From Owenweeksia sp965229445 (GTDB lineage: Bacteria; Bacteroidota; Bacteroidia; Flavobacteriales; Schleiferiaceae), in NCBI GenBank assembly GCA_965229445.1, contig OZ245876.1, positions 744,001 through 808,000 on the forward strand: DNA of 64,000 bases, written 5' to 3'. Position 1 is the first letter of the stretch. Every line of letters starts with the position of its first letter. The translations under genes and the position numbers were made by a program. The notes under the pieces are model-generated. The model had not been told where the DNA came from. It saw only the letters and a program-made list of their open reading frames with translations, and searched no databases. Positions 1-7,314 of this stretch are shown in pieces.

Positions 1-1046
1 ACACAGGTAGAACAGCAAGCTTTAGTACCCGAGCCGGAGCCAATGCGAATAGCTTTAATTGCGAGCATACCTTTCCTCAAGGCTTCTTCAGTCAGAATGA
101 GCCCATGCGTAGCGATATTCATCATTTGTTTCCCACTGATGTTTCAGCCAACAGTCAAAGAGGAAATGATCCTTTTGGTCCAGTCACGAACCCCTCATGG
201 AGTCAGGGTGGATCCAAAAGTGGTGGGGGTAAGTTTGAACCGCGAGATGTTCAGAAGGGAGCCTCTGCCAGGGGCTTAATGTATTTTGTTGTACGGTATC
301 AAGATTACACCAGTTTCTTCCAGGGTCATCAGAATCAGATGTATAACTGGCATATGACTTACCCTCCCTCCTCTGCTGAAATCAAGCGCAATAATGATAT
401 TTTTAGCTTACAGAACAATCGAAATCCCTTTGTTGATTATCCCCAGTTCATGGATCGGATGAAAGCTTTGGTTGGATCGGCAGACTTGGATCCGGAATAT
501 GATTTCTATTATTCTGATGATACCATTCAGTTAGCAAGAGCGAATACGGGTATAAGTACTTATAGTTTCCTGGTGTATAATCATGGTGATATTCCAATCA
601 AGCTCTTTAATTGGAATTTATCTGATCCTACCATTAGTTTTTCACCCTTTCTGAATGACACCGTGTCCTTATCCTCAGGTGACTTGATGGAAATACAGTT
701 AAACTTCGATGCAAGTATCAGCTATCAAAACGCATTACTGAGCTTCAGTAATAATTATCAAGGGGTAACAAATTTTCAAGTTCCTATAAATTCGGAGGCA
801 GACTTTAACCAAAGTGAGATCCATGCATTGGATTTTGAGGTGTACCCAAATCCGGCAGACGAATATTTTATGGTTAAGAGTGGCGATTCGAATTTAGAAG
901 GATTGATGTTAACTGATATTTTGGGGCGAAAATTTCCACTCAAAATTAGGGGAGGGGAGAAGATAAATATTAGTGATATCCCGGCGGGATTTTACTTCCT
1001 AATTAGCGAAGGAGGTCGTGCACCGGTGAAGATTAAAATTCTATGA
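1..1046 (+). CDS. Secreted endonuclease I family protein with T9SS sorting domain (5' end outside window)
   Basis: The reading frame is already open at base 3 and runs to the stop at 1044-1046, so the gene starts left of the window. Seen: the endonuclease I signature NCEHTFPQ near base 75, then PMRSDIHHLFPTD, GGSK and FEPRD, and an ARGLMYFVVRY segment. The last ~80 residues form a T9SS type A sorting domain beginning at FEVYPNPADEYF. Family knowledge: a non-specific, Mg-dependent secreted nuclease that degrades extracellular DNA, probably to obtain phosphate and nucleosides. The signal peptide is not visible. An internal ATG at 105 is not the start, because the conserved NCEHTFPQ lies upstream of it. 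Confidence 0.9.
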   Translation, partial: TGRTASFSTRAGANANSFNCEHTFPQGFFSQNEPMRSDIHHLFPTDVSANSQRGNDPFGPVTNPSWSQGGSKSGGGKFEPRDVQKGASARGLMYFVVRYQDYTSFFQGHQNQMYNWHMTYPPSSAEIKRNNDIFSLQNNRNPFVDYPQFMDRMKALVGSADLDPEYDFYYSDDTIQLARANTGISTYSFLVYNHGDIPIKLFNWNLSDPTISFSPFLNDTVSLSSGDLMEIQLNFDASISYQNALLSFSNNYQGVTNFQVPINSEADFNQSEIHALDFEVYPNPADEYFMVKSGDSNLEGLMLTDILGRKFPLKIRGGEKINISDIPAGFYFLISEGGRAPVKIKIL

Positions 1047-1059
1047 TCGCCGTCTTTAA

Positions 1060-1092
1060 TAACGAACTCGTGCTAATTCCTGTGAGTTGTTA
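1060..1092. terminator. Possible hairpin between convergent genes
   Basis: TAACgAACTC (1060-1069) pairs with GAGTTGTTA (1084-1092) with one bulged base. It lies between the convergent nuclease and accA and overlaps the accA stop. The T-tract is poor, so this is a weak call. Confidence 0.3.
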
Positions 1093-2043
1093 ATCTTTGT
1101 AATAGCCCATTTTGCTAAACTTGGCTATCCTTTTCTGAATGAGTTTTTCGGAATCGATCTGGCTTAATTTGTCCACATTTTTGATGATTTCATCTTTCAC
1201 TATGGAGAACATTTCTTCGGGATTGCGATGAGCTCCACCCAGGGGTTCTTTGATGATTTCATCGATGAGTTTGTTCTTAAGCATGTCGTCTGCCGTTAGT
1301 TTTAGGGCTTCAGCTGCTTGCTCTTTATATTCCCAACTTCGCCAAAGTATAGACGAACAACTTTCTGGGGAAATCACTGAGTACCAGGTATTCTCTAACA
1401 TCATGACTTTATCACCAACACCTATTCCCAAGGCACCACCCGAGGCACCTTCACCAATGATTATGCAAATAACTGGAACCTTGAGCATGGCCATCTCATA
1501 GAGATTGCGAGCGATTGCTTCTCCTTGCCCTCGTTCCTCTGCTTCAAGTCCGGGAAATGCTCCCGGGGTGTCGATTAGCGTAACAATGGGTTTGTTAAAT
1601 TTTTCTGCCATCTTCATCAGACGCAGGGCCTTTCGATAACCTTCGGGGTTGGCCATGCCAAAATTGCGATATTGACGCATTTTGGTGTTAATGCCTTTTT
1701 GTTGTCCTACAAACATCACTGACCGGCCGTCCAGTTTTCCCCAACCGCCAACCATAGCTTTGTCATCCTTCACATTACGGTCGCCATGAAGCTCCAGGAA
1801 ATTTCCTTCGGTCATCGCTTCAATATAAGCGAGAGTATATGGTCTTTGGGGATGTCTGCTCAGCTGGACTCTCTGCCAAGGAGTAAGCTTTTTATAGATG
1901 TTCTTCTGAGTATTTATGAGCTTTTTCTCGATTTCTTTTATCGATTTACTCATGTTTACCTCGGTTTCATTCTCCAGCTCCTTGGTCTTCAACAGCTGTT
2001 CCTCAAGCTCTTTAATCGGTGTCTCAAAATCGAGATATTCCAT
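1090..2043 (-). CDS. accA: Acetyl-CoA carboxylase carboxyltransferase subunit alpha
   Basis: AccA with AccD transfers the carboxyl group from carboxybiotin to acetyl-CoA, the first committed step of fatty-acid synthesis in the cytoplasm. The protein is 317 residues, the usual AccA length, with the N-terminal helical lead (MEYLDFETP), the ELHGDR segment, the IDTPGAFPG motif and the GEGASGGALGIGVGD crotonase-fold oxyanion region. An in-frame ATG at 2070 would add nine non-conserved residues, so the ATG at 2043 was chosen. It lies 28 bp downstream of the EamA transporter gene on the same strand and may be the last gene of the tgt operon. An imperfect TAATTTG -7-like element in the gap could give it its own promoter. 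Confidence 0.95.
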   Translation of the reverse strand: MEYLDFETPIKELEEQLLKTKELENETEVNMSKSIKEIEKKLINTQKNIYKKLTPWQRVQLSRHPQRPYTLAYIEAMTEGNFLELHGDRNVKDDKAMVGGWGKLDGRSVMFVGQQKGINTKMRQYRNFGMANPEGYRKALRLMKMAEKFNKPIVTLIDTPGAFPGLEAEERGQGEAIARNLYEMAMLKVPVICIIIGEGASGGALGIGVGDKVMMLENTWYSVISPESCSSILWRSWEYKEQAAEALKLTADDMLKNKLIDEIIKEPLGGAHRNPEEMFSIVKDEIIKNVDKLSQIDSEKLIQKRIAKFSKMGYYKD

Positions 2044-2071
2044 TCCCTGCTGCTTTGGTGAGGGGCGCAAA

Positions 2072-2971
2072 TTACAAATTTTGGTGATTGACCAATTTCT
2101 TTCGTTTACTCCTTCTTAATAATACATCCAGAAACAGCGATGCAAGAATAATCGCCGCGCCCAGATAAAACCACGGATCCATATGCTCATCTTCTCCAAA
2201 AATGATAAGGGCCAGTACAATACCGTATATGGGTTCAAGATTGATGGATAGTAGAAAGGTAAAGGGAGAAATTTGTTTCATTACCGCTACGGATTCAATG
2301 AAAGCATAGGCCGTACAGATGCTGCCAAGTACAAATAGCCATAACCAGTCTATAGAGCTTAGCGTAAAGAGGCTTTGATTTAGGCCTCCGGAGGCAGCCA
2401 AATAAATACTGATGCTCGCCCAACCACCAAGCATTTCAAGAAGCGTAATTTGATGAGCACTATGATTTTTGATCAACTTTCCATTTACTACCTGAAAACA
2501 CGCGGCAAGAAATGCACTCACCAGAGCAAGGATAATGCCTGCCGTATAATCACCTTCAAACCTAAATATCAGATAGAGGCCGGAGATTACCATCAGGCCC
2601 AGCATCAACTCTTTAATGCTAAAGCTTCGTTTAAAAACTATGGGTTCAATGATAGAGCCAAAGAAGGCACCAGTAGAAACCGTAGCCAGTGTAACTGATA
2701 CAGTTGAAATTTTAATCGAGTGAAAGAATGTAATCCAATGACCGGCTATAATAGTGCCAGCCAAAATGATTTTCCAGGTATTTCGAATGTTAAATTTGAT
2801 TCCGTCTTTGAATAGAAGGAAAAGGAAGACAATTAATGCTGCAATCCACATTCGGTGCCACACCAGCGTAATAGCTGAGGTACTAATCAGCTCGCCCAGT
2901 ATGCCTGTAAATCCAAAAATAAACACCGTGAGGTGAAGGCGCAGGTAAAATATGGATCTATTTTGGGGCAA
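2072..2971 (-). CDS. EamA/DMT family transporter
   Basis: A 299-residue inner-membrane protein with about ten hydrophobic segments arranged as two five-helix EamA repeats, typical of drug/metabolite transporters. The substrate cannot be told from sequence; family members export amino acids, nucleosides or other metabolites. A basic tail (RRSKRKKLVNHQNL) suggests a cytoplasmic C-terminus. Its start overlaps the 3' end of the LptF/LptG permease gene by 14 bp, so the two are translationally coupled in the tgt operon. Several ATG codons are possible near the start; this one begins just before the first helix. Confidence 0.88.
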   Translation of the reverse strand: MPQNRSIFYLRLHLTVFIFGFTGILGELISTSAITLVWHRMWIAALIVFLFLLFKDGIKFNIRNTWKIILAGTIIAGHWITFFHSIKISTVSVTLATVSTGAFFGSIIEPIVFKRSFSIKELMLGLMVISGLYLIFRFEGDYTAGIILALVSAFLAACFQVVNGKLIKNHSAHQITLLEMLGGWASISIYLAASGGLNQSLFTLSSIDWLWLFVLGSICTAYAFIESVAVMKQISPFTFLLSINLEPIYGIVLALIIFGEDEHMDPWFYLGAAIILASLFLDVLLRRSKRKKLVNHQNL

Positions 2972-4070
2972 TAAAGTACAGGTATATTGCTATGATCGAA
3001 AATATAATATTGGGAATCCAAACTGCCAGCATGGGCGATAAACTTCCCACGGTAGCAAAGGTAGTAGAGACCTGCATAAAGAAAATATAGCTAACACAGA
3101 TCACCAGACCGAAGGCAATGTTTAATCCTACTCCTCCTCTTGACTTTCTTGAAGAGATACTGACTCCGATCAGCGTTAGAATATAAGTAGCAATAGGCCA
3201 GGAAGTACGTTTGTATTCCTCCATCATGTAATGATTAAGATTCTCAGAACCACGAATTCTTTCTTGTTCTATGAATTCGCGCAATCTGGGTGTAGTCATC
3301 ATTTCTGTAGTGTACAAGCGAGGTACAATCTCGTCTGCCTCTAGATTTAGAACCGTATCTAATTGTCTGCCAGCCTCGATATGTTCTGTACCGTCTGTAC
3401 TAATGGTCCGCATTGAATAATTGTCCAGGACCCAACGATCGGTAGCGGTATCTAATCTAATGAAGTCTGCTTTTAGCTTTGAGCGAAGTACTTGCTCATC
3501 AAACACTTCATAGGTGAAATGATAACCGGAATGTCGGGCGGCATTATAGTTTTCAAAATAGATAATATGACCTGGTTTAATCTGTCGGTGTATATTCTTA
3601 AACCTATCGCTTTTCTTGGTATCGATGTAGGTATGCTGAAATTTGAGGCGCTTTACGTTGGTTTTTGGTATGATATAATTGCCTAGAGTGAAACTAATTC
3701 CGGCGATGATGGTAGCAGAAATAAAGTAGGGCCACATCAGTCGCAGGAAACTCACACCACCGGTTAAAATTGCCACAATTTCGGTTTTGTCTGTCATGCG
3801 TGAGGTAAAGAAGATTACCGCAATAAAGACAATCATGGAGCTGAATAAGTTGCCGTAAAAGACAATGAAATTGAGGTAGTAATCAACTATTATTTCTTTG
3901 GCACTTGCACCCTCACGCAAGAAATTCTCTATTTTCTCTGAGGTGTCAAATACTACCGCAATAGCCAAGATGAGGGTAATGGTCAGGAAAAAGGTCCCTA
4001 AAAATTTACCAATGATATATCGGTCGAGGGTCTTTAGCAATTTAGAGACGTGTTTGAAGTTTTGGAACAA
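2958..4070 (-). CDS. LptF/LptG family lipopolysaccharide export permease
   Basis: A 370-residue YjgP/YjgQ-family protein. Family role: LptF and LptG form the inner-membrane part of the LptB2FG ABC transporter that pulls LPS from the inner membrane into the Lpt bridge. Seen: an N-terminal helix after LDRYIIGKFLGTFFLT, two further helices around residues 55-125, a soluble periplasmic jellyroll at about 130-270, and three C-terminal helices ending in YFIAPK. Whether it is LptF or LptG cannot be decided without its paralogue. It overlaps tgt by 29 bp upstream and the EamA gene by 14 bp downstream, a tight operon. Confidence 0.9.
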   Translation of the reverse strand: MFQNFKHVSKLLKTLDRYIIGKFLGTFFLTITLILAIAVVFDTSEKIENFLREGASAKEIIVDYYLNFIVFYGNLFSSMIVFIAVIFFTSRMTDKTEIVAILTGGVSFLRLMWPYFISATIIAGISFTLGNYIIPKTNVKRLKFQHTYIDTKKSDRFKNIHRQIKPGHIIYFENYNAARHSGYHFTYEVFDEQVLRSKLKADFIRLDTATDRWVLDNYSMRTISTDGTEHIEAGRQLDTVLNLEADEIVPRLYTTEMMTTPRLREFIEQERIRGSENLNHYMMEEYKRTSWPIATYILTLIGVSISSRKSRGGVGLNIAFGLVICVSYIFFMQVSTTFATVGSLSPMLAVWIPNIIFSIIAIYLYFIAPK

Positions 4071-5172
4071 TGTGTTTTTTCCATGCTGCGAATTCCCCAG
4101 AAATAATTTTAGATCTGGCTTCGCTCACCAGCCAGATATAAAACCCAAGGTTATGAATGGAAGCAATTTGCCTGCCAAGGTATTCATTGGAAGCAAATAA
4201 GTGTCTTAGGTAGCTTCTGCTGTATTGCTCATCCACAAAGGTGGTTCCATTAGGATCTAGCGGTGAAAAGTCAAACTCCCACTTTTTATTTTTGATATTG
4301 AGAATCCCTTCACTAGTAAATATCATACCGTTACGACCATTTCTGGTAGGCATCACGCAGTCAAACATGTCTATTCCAAGGGCAATATTCTCAATGATAT
4401 TTGCTGGCGTTCCAACACCCATCAGATAGCGCGGTTTATTGCTTGGTAAGAAATTACATACCAACTCGGACATCGCATACATGTCTTCGTGCGGTTCCCC
4501 TACAGAGAGTCCTCCAATAGCATAGCCAGGAGCATCAAAGCTTGCTATGGTTTCAGCAGATTTTTGCCGTAAGTCGGGGAATACAGAGCCCTGAACTATA
4601 GGGAAGAAAAGTTGATCATGTCCGTAAAGCGGAGGGTTTTCGTCCAGCCATGCGCTACATCTTTGGAGCCAGCGGTGGGTGAGGTTCATGCTATTCTCCG
4701 CATAATCATAGGAACTAGGATATGGAGGACATTCATCAAATGCCATGATAATATCTCCCCCTATTTGACGCTGAATCTTCATCGATGCCTCGGGGCTAAA
4801 AAAGTGTCTTGAGCCATCAATGTGAGATTGAAATTTGACCCCTTCCTCCGTAATTTTTCTATTGGCGGCCAGGCTATAAACCTGGTATCCGCCCGAATCT
4901 GTGAGGATGGGTTTTTGCCAATTCATGAATTGGTGTAAACCTCCTGCCTCTTCCATGACCTGCATGCCAGGTCTCAAGTATAAATGGTAAGTATTACCAA
5001 GAATAATTTGGGCGTTAATATCATGTTCTAACTCGCGTTGATGCACAGCTTTTACCGTGCCCATCGTGCCTACTGGCATAAAAATAGGGGTGGTGACATT
5101 TCCATGTGATGTGGAAAGTGTTCCTGCTCTGGCTTTGCTCCCGGGATCTGTTGCCTCTAGATTGAAACTCAT
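4042..5172 (-). CDS. tgt: tRNA-guanine transglycosylase (queuine tRNA-ribosyltransferase)
   Basis: Tgt exchanges the wobble guanine-34 of tRNAs with GUN anticodons for preQ1 in queuosine synthesis. It is 376 residues, full length. Seen: FMPVGT, the general-base region LTDSGGYQVYS (Asp92), the substrate loop PIVQGS, GGLSVGEP, and the nucleophile region GIDMFDCVMPTRNGRNG (Asp268). In most Tgt proteins a DPxCxCxxC motif precedes YSRAYLRHL and binds zinc with a later histidine. Here that stretch is DPNGTTFVDEQYSRSYLRHL, so the three cysteines are Gly309, Thr311 and Asp314 while His340 remains. From memory this loss is shared by other Bacteroidota Tgt proteins, and the catalytic residues are intact. 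First gene of the tgt-lptF/G-eamA operon. Confidence 0.96.
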   Translation of the reverse strand: MSFNLEATDPGSKARAGTLSTSHGNVTTPIFMPVGTMGTVKAVHQRELEHDINAQIILGNTYHLYLRPGMQVMEEAGGLHQFMNWQKPILTDSGGYQVYSLAANRKITEEGVKFQSHIDGSRHFFSPEASMKIQRQIGGDIIMAFDECPPYPSSYDYAENSMNLTHRWLQRCSAWLDENPPLYGHDQLFFPIVQGSVFPDLRQKSAETIASFDAPGYAIGGLSVGEPHEDMYAMSELVCNFLPSNKPRYLMGVGTPANIIENIALGIDMFDCVMPTRNGRNGMIFTSEGILNIKNKKWEFDFSPLDPNGTTFVDEQYSRSYLRHLFASNEYLGRQIASIHNLGFYIWLVSEARSKIISGEFAAWKKHIVPKLQTRL

Positions 5173-5188
5173 ACTGAATATTCGGTGG

Positions 5189-5196
5189 CAAAAGTA
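5189..5196 (-). promoter_or_regulatory. Predicted -7 element of the tgt operon
   Basis: On the minus strand TACTTTTG matches the Bacteroidota -7 consensus TAnnTTTG and lies 17 bp upstream of the tgt ATG, giving a very short leader. No clear -33 TTG is seen. Confidence 0.5.
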
Positions 5197-5346
5197 AGCT
5201 TTGTGGGGAATAGGCTTGTGCGAAATAAGGTGTGATAGTGAGGGATAGACTAGAAATGAAATCAGAGATAATTGAGGTGGGCATTATTGAATTAAAGTAT
5301 AGGGTTCATTGAAAGGAGTGTTGCTTAAAAACCCTTGTGTTAAAGA

Positions 5347-5426
5347 CGGGGGCAAGCCCCCCTCCCCAACAACAATTTAAGCATTCGAGAATTAATAGCC
5401 GTTTGTTAAACGCTTACATTCGTTTA
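5347..5426 (+). repeat. 80-bp GC-hairpin repeat, copy A
   Basis: Begins with the near-palindrome GGGGGCAAGCCCCC, followed by CTCCCC, an AT-rich stretch and CGTTTgttAAACG. It is identical to copy B (5510-5589) at 74 of 80 positions with no gaps. It sits in the roughly 580-bp gap between tgt (5172) and the delta-60 gene (5781). Apart from the three repeat copies and the tgt promoter, nothing else was recognised in that gap. Confidence 0.85.
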
Positions 5427-5509
5427 TCAGGTTGACCCGGATAGGAAACCAGATTAGGCAGCGGAAATTCTACGCTGGTATACTTTCGTGCCAAGCACTG
5501 CCCTTTAGC

Positions 5510-5589
5510 CGGGGGCAAGCCCCCCTCCCCAGTACCAATTTAGGCATTTGAAAATTAATAGCCGTTTGTTAAACGCTTACATTCGTTTA
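5510..5589 (+). repeat. 80-bp GC-hairpin repeat, copy B
   Basis: Direct repeat of copy A, same orientation, six substitutions and no gaps; the spacing from start to start is 163 bp. Both end with the same 32-base block containing CGTTTgttAAACG and ACATTCGTTTA. No coding potential is seen. Confidence 0.85.
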
Positions 5590-5653
5590 AAATTAGGGTG
5601 TCACTGTGAGATACGCCAACGGAGGTAATTTTGGTCGGTTTAAAAGCTGCCGA

Positions 5654-5685
5654 CGGGGGCACGCCCCCTCCCCATAATTAATTTG
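5654..5685 (+). repeat. GC-hairpin repeat, partial copy C
   Basis: CGGGGGCACGCCCCCTCCCC matches the head of copies A and B (the GGGGGC/GCCCCC hairpin plus CTCCCC), and the similarity then fades after an AATT-rich stretch. It is a truncated or diverged third copy. Confidence 0.7.
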
Positions 5686-5780
5686 CAGTATATAAACATA
5701 TCAGTCAAGGCCTAATTGACCAAACACCCCTTTAACAAAATGAAACGTGGTGCCAGTTTTATCGGTGATAAACCATGTCT

Positions 5781-7304
5781 CTACCTTCTAATTGCTAATC
5801 GATCAATTATGGATAATTTACCAGTAACATCAATCTCCAGAAGCAGCATGCCTTCCGGGAGATCCCCTACCGTCAATCTTACTTCAAAATCATTGGGTTG
5901 AATTCGGCGAATTAGTTTTCCGGATAAATCGAAGATCCGGATTTCCTGAATATTTTCTGAAGATTCAATCTGAACTATATCATGAGCGGGATTAGGAAAT
6001 ATCTGAAGGCTAGGTTCCTCCAATTCCACTTCGCCAATTGAGCCTACTCCACCAATAAAACGAGCTACCGACAGATAATATCTGGAAAACGAGCTGCTGG
6101 GTTTTTCGGAGGTACCTACTAGAATTAACTTCCCATCGGATTGAATAGTTCCTGCCAATACTATATCATCCGCTGGTCCAATATTCTTAGTAGATATCCC
6201 ATCATAGCTGAAAGACTTGTCTAAAGTTCCATCAGGATTATAGCGAGCAAGGGCATAATCTTCACTCCAAATGCCGTCACCAACTCCACCTAAAAGTATT
6301 CGGTTATCACCCAAAACTCCCGCAAATTCTGCCCTGGAATCTTTGCCTATTGCCGTCTCTACTTTACCATTCACTCCAAAGCCAGGATCCAAAATACCAG
6401 TCGGACTTACTCTTGCCATGGCAAAGAGGTCATCGTTGTTTCTTTCTACCAAACCAGCGGCAATAATTTTTCCGTCACGTTGAAAACAAAAATCATTCAG
6501 TTCAGCATTATCGTTAAATCCAATGCTTAGTCCATTGCCTCCCGCAAAGCTTTGATCGATCTTACCGTCAACTTCATACTTAATAAGCATAAAGCTTCGA
6601 TTGCCCTGAAAGTAAGTTGAGCCTCCAGCTATTAACTTACCGTCTGGAGATAATTTTAGCGCACGCAATTCTGTGGTGGCTCCACCAACGGCTTTTATGG
6701 CTATTCCTGTATCGCCGAATGATAGATTTACATTTCCATCATCGTGATATCCAAGCAAAGCCAGTTTTCTTCCTCCCGCATGGTAGATATCACCCCCAAC
6801 TACAAAGTCACCGTTCGGAAGTAGCACCAATGCGTTCCAGTAAGAATTGCCGGTTCCCACCCCATTAAAAACCCAACCACTATCAGCAAATGACTGGTCA
6901 AGATAGCCGTTAGCAGTAAGTCGTAATAAGGCGCATCCACGTTCCCCTTGATGGTCGGTTTCAGCTAATACCATCAGTTTGCCATTGCCCAGCAATTGAA
7001 TGCTTGTGGCTTGTTGCCATTCCGTATTCAGGTCGATGTAGGCAAATCCTTGATTTCCAAAGGTTACATCCGGGTTGCCGTTTCGGTCGAATCTGGCAAT
7101 TAATATATCACCCTGATTGTAATGTATATATCCACCTAGCACTATTTTGCCATCCGGTTGAACCAATACTGTCCTACCTTCGGCAAAGTTGCTGTTTTCG
7201 TACAGAATCTTGCCGGAGCCGTTAAAGCTGAAGTCTAGCTCTCCTTCTTGTGAATAGGTATTCAGACAGGTAAGGGATAGAAGGAGTAATAAAAGATTTT
7301 TCAT
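5781..7304 (-). CDS. Delta-60 repeat beta-propeller-like protein with T9SS sorting domain
   Basis: A 507-residue secreted protein. The start at 7304 puts the signal peptide MKNLLLLLLSLTCLNTYSQ at the N-terminus; an upstream ATG at 7412 would add 36 unlikely residues. Seen: at least six delta-60-type repeats (units such as FDRNGNPDVTFGNQG, LDQSFADSG, LDPGFGVNGK, LDKSFSYDGIS) alternating with PDGKI strands. The last ~75 residues are a T9SS type A domain starting at LQIFPNPAHD. Such proteins are surface-anchored or released; no enzymatic motif is seen. It starts 11 bp after the stop of the CDC-like lipoprotein gene, so the two are probably co-transcribed and may act together. Confidence 0.85.
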   Translation of the reverse strand: MKNLLLLLLSLTCLNTYSQEGELDFSFNGSGKILYENSNFAEGRTVLVQPDGKIVLGGYIHYNQGDILIARFDRNGNPDVTFGNQGFAYIDLNTEWQQATSIQLLGNGKLMVLAETDHQGERGCALLRLTANGYLDQSFADSGWVFNGVGTGNSYWNALVLLPNGDFVVGGDIYHAGGRKLALLGYHDDGNVNLSFGDTGIAIKAVGGATTELRALKLSPDGKLIAGGSTYFQGNRSFMLIKYEVDGKIDQSFAGGNGLSIGFNDNAELNDFCFQRDGKIIAAGLVERNNDDLFAMARVSPTGILDPGFGVNGKVETAIGKDSRAEFAGVLGDNRILLGGVGDGIWSEDYALARYNPDGTLDKSFSYDGISTKNIGPADDIVLAGTIQSDGKLILVGTSEKPSSSFSRYYLSVARFIGGVGSIGEVELEEPSLQIFPNPAHDIVQIESSENIQEIRIFDLSGKLIRRIQPNDFEVRLTVGDLPEGMLLLEIDVTGKLSIIDRLAIRR

Positions 7305-7314
7305 GATGAGATAA

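Noticed and set aside
5347..5685. CRISPR array
   Set aside because: Only two full copies and one partial copy, an 80-bp unit with an 83-bp spacing, and no cas genes.
5716..5901. Plus-strand frame covering the end of the delta-60 gene
   Set aside because: It is antisense to the conserved T9SS sorting domain and has no recognisable protein features. Many similar antisense frames elsewhere were discarded for the same reason.
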